From: Oscillospiraceae bacterium
GTDB lineage: Bacteria; Bacillota; Clostridia; Oscillospirales; UBA929
Assembly: GCA_031282535.1 (NCBI GenBank)
Contig: JAITDM010000243.1
Span: 1-7,324 of the forward strand
Length of the DNA stretch: 7,324 bases
Direction of reading: 5' to 3'
Shown here: positions 1-5,628 of the stretch, piece by piece
How the letters are laid out: each line of letters begins with the position of its first letter
Numbering within the stretch: the first letter of the stretch is position 1
The notes under the pieces: model-generated
Databases searched by the model: none
The model's input: the letters and a program-made list of their open reading frames with translations, nothing else
Told to the model about the DNA's origin: nothing
Translations under genes and position numbers: made by a program

Positions 1-63
1 ATAAAACCTGGCAAGCACTGGCATTGAACCACCTGCTTTCAATTCGTTGAATTTTGATTTCAC
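1..63 (-). CDS. Possible 5' end of a gene running off the left edge
   Basis: On the minus strand a GTG codon at 63-61 opens a frame that stays open to the window edge, giving 21 codons that read (V/M)KSKFNELKAGGSMPVLARF and onward. A purine-rich AGAGAGGG (plus positions 71-78) lies 7 nt upstream of the GTG, a good Shine-Dalgarno distance, and an in-frame TAA at 87-85 shows that the frame cannot start much earlier. The stretch is more AT-rich than the neighbouring genes. The fragment is too short to assign to a family. It could be chance, because 21 open codons are weak evidence; the support comes from the ribosome binding site and the credible residue composition. Confidence 0.35.
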   Translation of the reverse strand, partial: MKSKFNELKAGGSMPVLARFY

Positions 64-104
64 GATTGCGCCCTCTCTGTGGCTTTAGATTGTCGAAAAC
101 ATTG

Positions 105-151
105 AACGGCCCCTTGAAAACACTGCGCCGCAGCGGTTTCAAGGGGCCGTT
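105..151 (-). terminator. Long perfect hairpin, probable terminator after tRNA-His
   Basis: A perfect 15-bp inverted repeat has arms at 105-119 (AACGGCCCCTTGAAA) and 137-151. The 17-nt loop can itself fold through CTG/CAG. It begins 7 nt after the CCA end of the tRNA on the minus strand, where a tRNA transcript would need to stop. The tail after the stem on the minus strand is only moderately T-rich (TTCAATGTTTTC), and on the plus strand it is TTCGTT. The hairpin is certain; the terminator role is inferred from its place. Confidence 0.65.
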
Positions 152-157
152 TCGTTA

Positions 158-235
158 TGGGGTGGATAATCGGACTTGAACCGACGGCCCCCAGAGCCAC
201 AATCTGGTGCTCTAACCACCTGAGCTATACCCACC
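158..235 (-). tRNA. tRNA-His (anticodon GTG)
   Basis: The minus strand reads GGTGGGTATAGCTC at the 5' end and finishes TATCCACCCCA. The acceptor stem GTGGGTA pairs with TATCCAC, with one G-T wobble. The anticodon arm is CCAGA-TTGTGGC-TCTGG, which places GTG at positions 34-36 and so reads histidine CAC/CAU codons. The T arm contains GGTTCAAGTCC. The extra 5' G (G-1) opposite C73 is the identity element of histidine tRNAs, and the CCA end is encoded in the DNA. The length of 78 nt includes G-1 and CCA. It lies 84 nt downstream of the cupin gene on the same strand but has its own promoter, so it is probably transcribed alone. Confidence 0.96.
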
Positions 236-272
236 ACGCCAAAATACCCGGCCGTTTGAGGCCAGTACATTT

Positions 273-301
273 AGAATACCACAACTTCGCCGTCTTGGCA
301 A
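273..301 (-). promoter_or_regulatory. Sigma70-type promoter for tRNA-His
   Basis: On the minus strand TTGCCA (301-296) is followed after exactly 17 nt by TATTCT (278-273), with a TGG just before the -10, giving an extended -10 (TGnTATTCT). Transcription would start near 266, leaving about 30 nt of leader before the tRNA at 235. That leader contains a small GGCC/GGCC stem. The element lies wholly in the gap between the cupin stop and the tRNA. Confidence 0.65.
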
Positions 302-319
302 GAGAGAATATGCGCGGCC

Positions 320-745
320 TCACGCCCAGGCGCGCATCCAGTCGGCCAGCGCGCCGTCGGCCTCCAGACACTGCTTGTCGTTGCCGCCAGGGCATTTGAC
401 GAAGAGCACCCGGGTGTCCGCATAGCCTTTGGACGCGTACGGCGTGTTCGGGGCAATGACAAACAGGGACCCCTCGGTGAACTCGTACTCCCGCTTTTCA
501 TCGAGCAGGTAGATCTTCACCTTCCCCCGGAGCACATAGTTGTACTCCATGTCCCGGGGGTGCACATGGGGCGTGTCCGCCTGAAATGTTTTGTAGTGGC
601 TGACGCCGATCTCAAGCTTGTCGTCCGGCAGACAGGGGAGCCCCGTCTGGGGGAACTCCAGGTCGCCGCACAGATAGACCCGGTGTCTTTGGGCCAGCGC
701 CTCGGTGATGTCGTCGCCCGGCAAAAATTGAATGCCGCCCGGCAT
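320..745 (-). CDS. Small single-domain cupin protein
   Basis: This is a 141-residue protein with a single cupin beta-barrel, probably cytoplasmic because no signal peptide is seen. Cupin motif 1 is complete: H60-V-H62, E67 and G74 fit HxH(x)4E(x)6G, three of the usual metal ligands. Motif 2 is altered: G92 to P102 is followed by tyrosine at 103 (PNTPY), where the family normally has histidine (PGTPH-like), so the fourth metal ligand is absent or replaced. The ATG at 745 was chosen because AAGGAG lies 8 nt upstream; a GTG at 754 would abut that site. No terminator is obvious before the tRNA promoter. Similar small cupins serve as sugar-binding, isomerase-like or regulatory proteins, and the substrate cannot be read from the sequence. 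Confidence 0.88.
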   Translation of the reverse strand: MPGGIQFLPGDDITEALAQRHRVYLCGDLEFPQTGLPCLPDDKLEIGVSHYKTFQADTPHVHPRDMEYNYVLRGKVKIYLLDEKREYEFTEGSLFVIAPNTPYASKGYADTRVLFVKCPGGNDKQCLEADGALADWMRAWA

Positions 746-759
746 GGCCGTCACTCCTT

Positions 760-822
760 GTAGGGGCGGATGGCAATCCGCCCTTTTTGGGTGGATGCGG
801 GGCGATTGCCATCGCCCCCTAC
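760..822. repeat. Two-hairpin palindromic element, GTAGGG...CCCTAC ends
   Basis: The 63-bp element starts GTAGGGGCGG and ends CGCCCCCTAC. The left half is a perfect 8-bp hairpin, GGGCGGAT (764-771) with ATCCGCCC (776-783). The right half is another, GGGGCGAT (799-806) with ATCGCCCC (811-818). The two halves are also imperfect inverted copies of each other. The left hairpin is followed on the plus strand by TTTTT (784-788), as in an intrinsic terminator. The element touches the Shine-Dalgarno site of the cupin gene and lies between it and the promoter of nnrE. The design matches short non-autonomous palindromic repeats, and a second member lies at 1608-1667. Confidence 0.75.
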
Positions 823-840
823 GATTGCGAGGGCGCGGGG

Positions 841-869
841 TTGCGGGGGGATTGTTTCTGTGCTATGAT
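841..869 (+). promoter_or_regulatory. Extended -10 promoter for nnrE
   Basis: TGCTATGAT (861-869) is an extended -10 element with TATGAT, five of six to consensus. TTGCGG (841-846) lies 17 nt upstream as a weak -35. Transcription would start near 876, about 16 nt before the ATG at 892, a short leader that still contains the ribosome binding site GGGGTGAG (882-888). Confidence 0.55.
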
Positions 870-891
870 GGGGAAAATCGGGGGTGAGACG

Positions 892-1545
892 ATGCTGAAG
901 ACCTATTCCGTGGCGCAGATGCGGGAGGCGGAGCGCCGCGCCGCCGACTACGGCGTCACGCTGTCGATGCTGATGGAGAACGCGGGGCACTGTCTGGCGC
1001 GCACCGCCCGGACCCTGTGCCCGGAAGGCCCGATCGTCATCGTCTGCGGACGGGGCAACAACGGCGGGGACGGCTACGTCTGCGCCACGGCGCTGCGCCG
1101 CGCGGGTGTAGAGGTGCGGGTGTGGGGCATCCGGCGCGAGGCGCTGGCGGCGGACAGTCTGTCCGGCGCGGCGGCCGCCTCGTATGAGCGGCTCGGCGGC
1201 CGGATCCTCCCCTTCACGCCCGAGGTGACGGCCCGCGACTTCGGCGCCTGCGGGCTGGTCGTCGACGCGGTGTTCGGCACCGGGCTGGGGCGCCCGGTGT
1301 CCGGCATTTACGCGTGGGCGATCCGGCAGATGGGCGGCGCGGGCGCGCCGGTGCTCGCCTGCGACGTGCCCAGCGGCGTCGACGCCGCCACCGGGCAGAT
1401 CCTGGGCGACGCGGTCCGGGCCTCCGTGACGCTGATGCTGGGGCTGGCCAAACCCGCCTGCCTCCTGGCGCCCGGGCGCGCATACTTCGGCGAGGCGCGC
1501 GTGGCGGACATCGGCCTGCCGCCGGCCCTGACGGCGTCCCTTTGA
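892..1545 (+). CDS. nnrE: NAD(P)H-hydrate epimerase (YjeF N-terminal domain family)
   Basis: This 217-residue cytosolic metabolite-repair enzyme would interconvert the R and S forms of NAD(P)H hydrates so that the S-specific dehydratase can restore NAD(P)H. Family motifs seen in order are the N-terminal helix with RxAE and MENAG (residues 11-32), GRGNNGGDG (53-61) of the nucleotide-binding Rossmann-like fold, DAVFGTG (125-131), DVPSGVDAATG (158-168), and the closing LAKPACLLAPG...VADIG segment (185-208). In many bacteria this domain is fused to the NnrD dehydratase; here the protein stops after the epimerase domain, so it is a stand-alone form. ATG 892 was chosen over an upstream in-frame ATG at 787 because of its ribosome binding site, the match to the family N-terminus, and because the extension runs through the palindromic element. 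The gene is convergent with the SLH protein gene and flanked by related palindromes. Confidence 0.93.
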   Translation: MLKTYSVAQMREAERRAADYGVTLSMLMENAGHCLARTARTLCPEGPIVIVCGRGNNGGDGYVCATALRRAGVEVRVWGIRREALAADSLSGAAAASYERLGGRILPFTPEVTARDFGACGLVVDAVFGTGLGRPVSGIYAWAIRQMGGAGAPVLACDVPSGVDAATGQILGDAVRASVTLMLGLAKPACLLAPGRAYFGEARVADIGLPPALTASL

Positions 1546-1607
1546 CGGCGTCTCACCGTGGATGACCGCCCCGGGCGCCGGGGGGGCAGATGTGATAGTA
1601 TACCCGG
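1546..1607. other. GC-rich gap after nnrE
   Basis: Just after the nnrE stop there is a GC-rich inverted repeat, CCCCGG (1569-1574) with CCGGGG (1578-1583), with no T-tract after it. TGTGATAGTATACC follows near 1591-1604. This could resemble a weak -10 in either direction, but no -35 or gene supports it. Nothing else is seen before the palindromic element. Confidence 0.4.
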
Positions 1608-1667
1608 CCGGTAGGGCGGTTTCTCCGAAACCGCCGCGCGGACGGCTCGGAGAGCCGTCCCTACCGG
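1608..1667. repeat. Two-hairpin palindromic element with 9-bp inverted ends
   Basis: The 60-bp element is bounded by CCGGTAGGG (1608-1616) and its exact inverted copy CCCTACCGG (1659-1667). Inside are two perfect 9-bp hairpins with 3-nt loops: GGCGGTTTC (1615-1623) with GAAACCGCC (1627-1635), and GGACGGCTC (1640-1648) with GAGCCGTCC (1652-1660). The architecture and GTAGGG/CCCTAC ends match the element at 760-822, although the hairpin sequences differ. It lies between two convergent genes, where such palindromes often collect and may help end transcription from either side. Confidence 0.75.
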
Positions 1668-1791
1668 AATGGTGACGCCATGGATGTGGGCAGCCGCGCG
1701 GACGGCTCGGAGAGCCGTCCCTACCGGAACGGTGACGCCATGGATGTGGGCAGCCGCGCGGACGGCTCTTCGACCCGTCCCTGCCGAAGTT
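1633..1791. repeat. 60-bp tandem direct repeat, about 2.6 copies
   Basis: Copies at 1633-1692 and 1693-1752 are followed by a partial copy from 1753. The first two copies differ at one base across the directly comparable part from 1633 to 1680 (T1670 versus C1730). The third matches perfectly to about 1768 and then diverges: its hairpin is reduced to GGACGG/CCGTCC (1760-1765 with 1775-1780). Each unit contains the second hairpin of the palindromic element plus about 35 bp containing GGTGACGCCATGGATGTGGG. The repeat lies just after the stop codon of the SLH gene. Confidence 0.85.
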
Positions 1792-1820
1792 GCGCGGGTT
1801 GTATCGGCAAATCTCATTGC

Positions 1821-3791
1821 TCAGGTGTGATAGCCCACTGCCGTCAGCCGCGCCTGTTCCTTTTGGACATAGCCCGCCTTGTACGCGTCCGGATCGTCCG
1901 GGTCCCAGCCGTCCGCCGTCTCCGGGTCCGCCGCCTCGTATTCCAGCACGGAGATGCCCCTTCCCTCCGTCATATACGTGTGCGTCATATACGTGTACAC
2001 ACCGTCGGCGCGCTGTGCACCCGACACCGGCTCGCCGTAGAATATGACTTCCTGTGCATAGTCCGTGCTGCCGACCAACCCTGTGACGACGATGCCGTGG
2101 GGTGGATCGTTCACCAGCAATGTTCCAAAGCTGCCGTCCAACCGAGCCTCCATGATCCGGTCGCCGCCGGGGCCATGGCTGCCCTGGATCCTCTCCCCCG
2201 GCGCGTGCGTCAGGAATACAGGTTCCGGGTTGTTGCGCCGGAAGGCGACGCTCAGGACAGGCCGGTCGGTGAGTTGGCGCAGCCGGCCGTCGATCAGCCG
2301 GTACAGCCCGGCTTCGCCGTAGAGCCCCGCCTCGCCGAGGAAGTAACCGCTGTTCCACTGATTTTCGGCCGCCAATGTCCGCCGCCCCTCCTCGCCCGCC
2401 CTGTCGGGCGCCACGGTGTACGTGTCGGTCACCGCGCCCGTCCGGACGTCGAGACATTCGATGGTCACGGTGTTGTCCGCCGCCGCGCGCTGTGTGACGG
2501 CCATGCCGCCCGCACCAAACATCAACACCTGCGCGCCGGCGGGGCAGGCCCGCCGCACCAGGCCGCCGGACACGTCGGGCGCAAACAGGAACAGGGTGTC
2601 GATGCCGGCGACCAGCAGCCGGCCGTCGGTCAGGAATGTCCGCCGGGTACCCTGCGCGTCCTCGATGCGCCCAAAGCCCTCGCCGAAGGCCTTGGACAGA
2701 TCCGCCCGGAGCGTCTCCGCCACCGACCCCCACAACGCGTCGCGTGTGACCACGTGCGCAATCGCACTCCCGTTCCAGCACAGCAGGCCACCGACGCCTG
2801 CGGGAGAGCCGTCCTCCGCCTCATAGCGTTCGACAAGGCCGTCGATGCGCCCCTCCGGGCTGTCCACCGTGCCGATGTAGACAAATCCCCTCACGCGCGG
2901 ATCCGTCTGATAGCGATCCACGGCCCGCACCGCCAGGGTTTTGGCGTCCAGCGCAAACAGCTCCGCCACACCGTCCGGCGACACGCGCGCGGCGTGCAGG
3001 CGGTCCCTGTCGCCATATTCCGAGGCGGCCGCCGGGACAAGATCCGCCTCCTCGCACACCGCGACCCGCACGCCGGCCACGTAGCGGGCCAGGGGATCCT
3101 CTTTGTATCCCGAGGGCAGTATGCCCCAGGCCGCCTCTTCGAACTGCGCCGCCGTGAACACGCCCTGGTCGACCAGCCACTGCGCCATGCTCCCGCCGCC
3201 GCCCTGCGCGGTGCGGGGGAGAAGCAATGCGCGCACCGACAGCCCCACGGCCGCCGCGCGCGCGAACGACTGGTTGACCTCGTCCCACAGGCGCACCTCG
3301 TCCGGTGTGGCGCAGACCGTCCACGCCTCATCCGGGATGTCCGGTCCGCGCAGCGCGCGGGCGAGGAAGATGGCGTAATGTTTGAGCGTCGTCCGCTCCT
3401 GCGCGCCAAAGCGCACGGCCGACATGCCCTTGGTGAGCCCGTTTTGGTACAGCCAGCCGATGTAGGGGTCCACCCACGCGGGCACGTCCCGGAACGGGTG
3501 CGCCCATGTGCCGCCAAGCGCCGTCCGCTCCGCGCCAAGGAACCGGACGAGCATGACGGCCGCCTCGGCCCGGGTCATGTCCCGGTCCAGTTCAAATCCC
3601 TGCCCGGTGCCGAGGAACAGCCCCAGCGCCTGCAGCATCTCGGCCCGGGCCTGGGCGTCGTTGTCGATGTCGTCCGTAGGGATACCGTTCGCCCAAACCC
3701 AATTGGTATTGTCCGGTCGCGCAGCGCCCGCGCCCGGCGCCAGGACCGCCAGCAGCAGCACGGCGGCCAGCGTCGTCGCCACTCGTCTCAT
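1821..3791 (-). CDS. Secreted SLH-domain surface protein with propeller-like body
   Basis: This is a 656-residue exported protein. The signal peptide is seen at residues 1-24: MRR, a hydrophobic core (ATTLAAVLLLAVLAP) and a cleavage region near AGA-AR. Two S-layer-homology-like segments follow, about residues 50-90 (LDRDMTRAEAAVMLVRFLG) and 97-150 (FRDVPAWVDPYIGWLYQNGL..., ending LKHYAIFLARALRG). In this family they bind pyruvylated wall polymers. The rest, about 240-620, has short beta-rich runs such as DGRLLVAGIDTLFLF and NTVTIECLDVRTGAVTD, which suggests a beta-propeller, though this is inference. Two in-frame micro-duplications occur: GEAGLY twice (486-497) and TYMTH/TYMTE (600-609). The start is supported by AAGGGG 9 nt upstream and by the signal peptide. 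The gene is divergent from the ATPase/nuclease gene and convergent with nnrE. Its specific role is unknown. Confidence 0.88.
   Translation of the reverse strand: MRRVATTLAAVLLLAVLAPGAGAARPDNTNWVWANGIPTDDIDNDAQARAEMLQALGLFLGTGQGFELDRDMTRAEAAVMLVRFLGAERTALGGTWAHPFRDVPAWVDPYIGWLYQNGLTKGMSAVRFGAQERTTLKHYAIFLARALRGPDIPDEAWTVCATPDEVRLWDEVNQSFARAAAVGLSVRALLLPRTAQGGGGSMAQWLVDQGVFTAAQFEEAAWGILPSGYKEDPLARYVAGVRVAVCEEADLVPAAASEYGDRDRLHAARVSPDGVAELFALDAKTLAVRAVDRYQTDPRVRGFVYIGTVDSPEGRIDGLVERYEAEDGSPAGVGGLLCWNGSAIAHVVTRDALWGSVAETLRADLSKAFGEGFGRIEDAQGTRRTFLTDGRLLVAGIDTLFLFAPDVSGGLVRRACPAGAQVLMFGAGGMAVTQRAAADNTVTIECLDVRTGAVTDTYTVAPDRAGEEGRRTLAAENQWNSGYFLGEAGLYGEAGLYRLIDGRLRQLTDRPVLSVAFRRNNPEPVFLTHAPGERIQGSHGPGGDRIMEARLDGSFGTLLVNDPPHGIVVTGLVGSTDYAQEVIFYGEPVSGAQRADGVYTYMTHTYMTEGRGISVLEYEAADPETADGWDPDDPDAYKAGYVQKEQARLTAVGYHT
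1969..1998. repeat. 15-bp in-frame tandem duplication inside the SLH gene
   Basis: GTCATATACGTGTGC (1969-1983) is followed directly by GTCATATACGTGTAC (1984-1998), with one mismatch. On the coding strand this doubles a five-residue unit, giving TYMTH-TYMTE at residues 600-609. Confidence 0.9.
2301..2336. repeat. 18-bp in-frame tandem duplication inside the SLH gene
   Basis: Positions 2301-2318 and 2319-2336 match at 15 of 18 bases and encode GEAGLY twice (residues 486-497). The mismatches are at codon positions that keep the protein sequence identical, suggesting an older duplication under protein-level constraint, or codon drift after duplication. Confidence 0.85.
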
Positions 3792-3832
3792 ACTCCGTTC
3801 CCCTTATCCAATCGTATCCTATCGTTGGTACG

Positions 3833-3841
3833 AGTATATCA
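3833..3841 (-). promoter_or_regulatory. Extended -10 promoter for the SLH protein gene
   Basis: On the minus strand TGATATACT (3841-3833) gives TATACT with an upstream TG, a good extended -10. The -35 region 17-18 nt further upstream is poor (TTTCTT/CTTTCT). Transcription would start near 3826, with a leader of about 35 nt before ATG 3791. Confidence 0.5.
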
Positions 3842-3887
3842 CAGGCGGGCGCAAAAAGAAAGGGCCGCGCACCAAAGGTCCGGTTCC

Positions 3888-3916
3888 TTGACGGCTCTCT
3901 TAAAATATGGTATGGT
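3888..3916 (+). promoter_or_regulatory. Sigma70-type promoter for the ATPase/nuclease gene
   Basis: TTGACG (3888-3893, five of six to consensus) is followed after 17 nt by TATGGT (3911-3916), preceded by TGG, which makes an extended -10. Transcription would start near 3923, leaving an unusually long leader of about 155 nt before the ATG at 4081. It is back to back with the promoter of the SLH gene, about 50 bp away. Confidence 0.6.
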
Positions 3917-3991
3917 TCAGGTGTCAGGCGTGCGTCTGCCGAAGGCCGAACCGATTTTTTGGCAGATGAAACAAGAAACGCTGCGCAGTAC

Positions 3992-4016
3992 CTTGTTGCC
4001 GCGAAGCGGCAACAAG
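3992..4016 (+). other. Leader hairpin 1 (11-bp perfect stem)
   Basis: CTTGTTGCCGC (3992-4002) and GCGGCAACAAG (4006-4016) form a perfect 11-bp stem with a GAA loop. It lies inside the predicted leader of the ATPase/nuclease gene. There is no T-tract after it, so it is not a standard intrinsic terminator on the plus strand. Confidence 0.75.
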
Positions 4017-4032
4017 AACAAGAATTTGGGTT

Positions 4033-4054
4033 GTGGGTTGCAGGCGCAACCCAC
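4033..4054 (+). other. Leader hairpin 2 (9-bp perfect stem)
   Basis: GTGGGTTGC (4033-4041) and GCAACCCAC (4046-4054) form a perfect 9-bp stem with an AGGC loop, ending 11 nt before the Shine-Dalgarno sequence AAAGGGG (4066-4072). An earlier weaker pairing, TCTGCC (3935-3940) with GGCAGA (3961-3966), encloses a run of six T (3955-3960). The arrangement resembles a structured leader. A ligand or regulator cannot be named. Confidence 0.7.
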
Positions 4055-4080
4055 GTTAGACGCGGAAAGGGGCGGTCGCC

Positions 4081-5619
4081 ATGAGAAAAATGCCCATTGG
4101 AATACAGGATTTTGAAAAACTGCGGACGGATGATTATGTATATGTGGACAAAACCGAACTGGTATATCAATTGGCACGGTTTAGTACGCCGTTTTTTTTG
4201 GGCAGGCCGAGACGCTTTGGTAAGAGCTTGCTTCTGTCCACGCTGAGGGCGTATTTCGAGGGGAAGAAGGAATTGTTTCGAGGGTTGGCCATTGAGAGAC
4301 TGGAAAAGGACTGGACGCCTTATCCGGTGCTGCACATTGACTTGAATGTGACGAATTATACGGACATGGCGAGTTTAGAGGCGGGGCTCAGCGAGAACTT
4401 GAGCGCATGGGGAGAAGACAAGGAGGAAAGTGCGGCCGGTACGCTTGCCACGCGTTTTTATCGTCTGATTCGGAAAACGTATGAGAAATCGGGGCAGAAA
4501 GTGGTGGTCCTGGTGGACGAGTATGACCGGCCGCTTTTGCAGACCATGGAGAACGGGAACGCTCATGATGATATGCGTCAGGCGCTGAAGGGCTTCTACG
4601 GCGTGTTGAAGAGTGCGGATCGGTGGTTGCGGTTTGTTTTGCTGACGGGGGTGACGAAGTTCTCAAAGGTGAGTGTGTTCAGCGATTTGAACATGCTGCG
4701 GGACATCAGTCTGGAAGACGCTTATGCCGGTATATGCGGCATATCTGCGGAAGAATTGGAGAGATATTTCGGTCAGGAACTGGAGGCGTTGGCCGAGAAA
4801 CAAAATATGACATGTGAAGAAGCTGCGGCGGAGATGAAGAAGCGTTACGACGGCTATCACTTTTGTGAGGACAGCGAAGGAATGTTCAATCCGTTCAGTG
4901 TATTGAACACGTTGTCGAAAAGAAAATTCGCGCATTACTGGTTTGAGACGGGGACGCCCACTTACTTGATTGAGCAAATGAAGCGCGACCGCTTCGATTT
5001 GCTTCGGTTTGCGGAGGGCGTGGAGATACCCGTCCGTTCCATTGACGACTACCGTGTGGACGGGGGCAATCCTGTGCCATTGCTTTATCAGAGCGGTTAC
5101 CTGACCATTGCAGGCTGCGCGAACGGAAGATACCGGCTGGACTTCCCCAATGAGGAAGTGCGGTACGGATTTTTGGAGGAATTGCTGCCGTATTATGCGT
5201 ACAGACCGGTGGGGCAGGATTTTTTCGCGGATGATTTTGCCGACGATTTGCGCACGGGGGATGTAGATGGCTTCATGGGTCGGCTGAAGACGTTTTTTGC
5301 TCATATTCCCTATGATCTGAACGACCAAACAGAGCGGCATTATCAGGTGGTGTTTTATTTAGTATTTACGTTGATGGGGCAGTATGTCCAGGCGGAGGTG
5401 CGGAGCGCGAAAGGGCGATCCGACGCTGTGGTGGTCACGCGGGATACGGTATATGTATTTGAGTTTAAGCTGCATGGGACCGCCGAGGAGGCGCTGGCGC
5501 AGATAGAGGCGAAGGGGTATGCGATCCCGTATGAAGCCGGGCAGCGTGAGGTTGTAAAGGTAGGCGTTGCGTTTGACCAGGCAGAGCGGAACATATCGCG
5601 CTGGCTTCAAAGACGATAG
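4081..5619 (+). CDS. AAA-ATPase-like protein with C-terminal PD-(D/E)XK nuclease-like domain
   Basis: This 512-residue protein belongs to the often multi-copy bacterial family that joins an AAA-ATPase-like N-terminal domain to a PD-(D/E)XK-type C-terminal domain (the AAA_ATPase-like and PDDEXK_9 / DUF1703 families). Seen in order: the family opening MPIGIQDFEKLR...YVDKT (4-25); a P-loop GRPRRFGKS (41-49), one residue longer than the classic GxxxxGKS as is usual in this family; a Walker B strand VVVLVDEYD (141-149); LLTGVTKFS (187-195); and GRSD (445-448) with EFK (461-463), supplying the D and ExK of the nuclease fold. The residues expected for catalysis are present. The start has AAAGGGG 8 nt upstream. 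Codon use looks more AT-rich than in neighbouring genes, suggesting transfer. Its stop is 9 bp from the convergent cohesin-like gene. The biological role of the family is not settled. Confidence 0.92.
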   Translation: MRKMPIGIQDFEKLRTDDYVYVDKTELVYQLARFSTPFFLGRPRRFGKSLLLSTLRAYFEGKKELFRGLAIERLEKDWTPYPVLHIDLNVTNYTDMASLEAGLSENLSAWGEDKEESAAGTLATRFYRLIRKTYEKSGQKVVVLVDEYDRPLLQTMENGNAHDDMRQALKGFYGVLKSADRWLRFVLLTGVTKFSKVSVFSDLNMLRDISLEDAYAGICGISAEELERYFGQELEALAEKQNMTCEEAAAEMKKRYDGYHFCEDSEGMFNPFSVLNTLSKRKFAHYWFETGTPTYLIEQMKRDRFDLLRFAEGVEIPVRSIDDYRVDGGNPVPLLYQSGYLTIAGCANGRYRLDFPNEEVRYGFLEELLPYYAYRPVGQDFFADDFADDLRTGDVDGFMGRLKTFFAHIPYDLNDQTERHYQVVFYLVFTLMGQYVQAEVRSAKGRSDAVVVTRDTVYVFEFKLHGTAEEALAQIEAKGYAIPYEAGQREVVKVGVAFDQAERNISRWLQRR

Positions 5620-5628
5620 GATGTTTCT

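Noticed and set aside
158..235. tRNA-His as an attachment site of an integrated element
   Set aside because: No second copy of the tRNA 3' end and no integrase were seen in the window.
784..788. Hairpin plus TTTTT as a dedicated intrinsic terminator
   Set aside because: It points along the plus strand, where no upstream gene is visible to terminate. It is better explained as part of the two-hairpin element, although it could stop antisense transcripts.
787..891. Upstream in-frame ATG extending nnrE by 35 residues
   Set aside because: The extension lies over the palindromic element and the promoter, and matches nothing at the family N-terminus. ATG 892 has its own ribosome binding site.
1633..1791. 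CRISPR-like array from the 60-bp repeats
   Set aside because: The units are contiguous direct repeats with no unique spacers between them, and no cas gene is present.
751..2781. 676-codon open frame on the minus strand
   Set aside because: It crosses the nnrE gene in antisense, the tandem repeats and another frame of the SLH gene. Its Arg/Gly-rich composition is typical of a GC-rich shadow frame.
1680..4115. 811-codon open frame on the plus strand
   Set aside because: It is antisense to the SLH gene, very rich in Arg, His and Pro, starts inside the tandem repeat and has no recognisable domain. The minus frame has a signal peptide, a ribosome binding site and SLH motifs.
4663..5340. 225-codon open frame antisense to the ATPase/nuclease gene
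   Set aside because: The plus frame carries family motifs (GKS, VDEYD, GRSD/EFK) throughout this stretch, and the antisense frame has no ribosome binding site or known motif.
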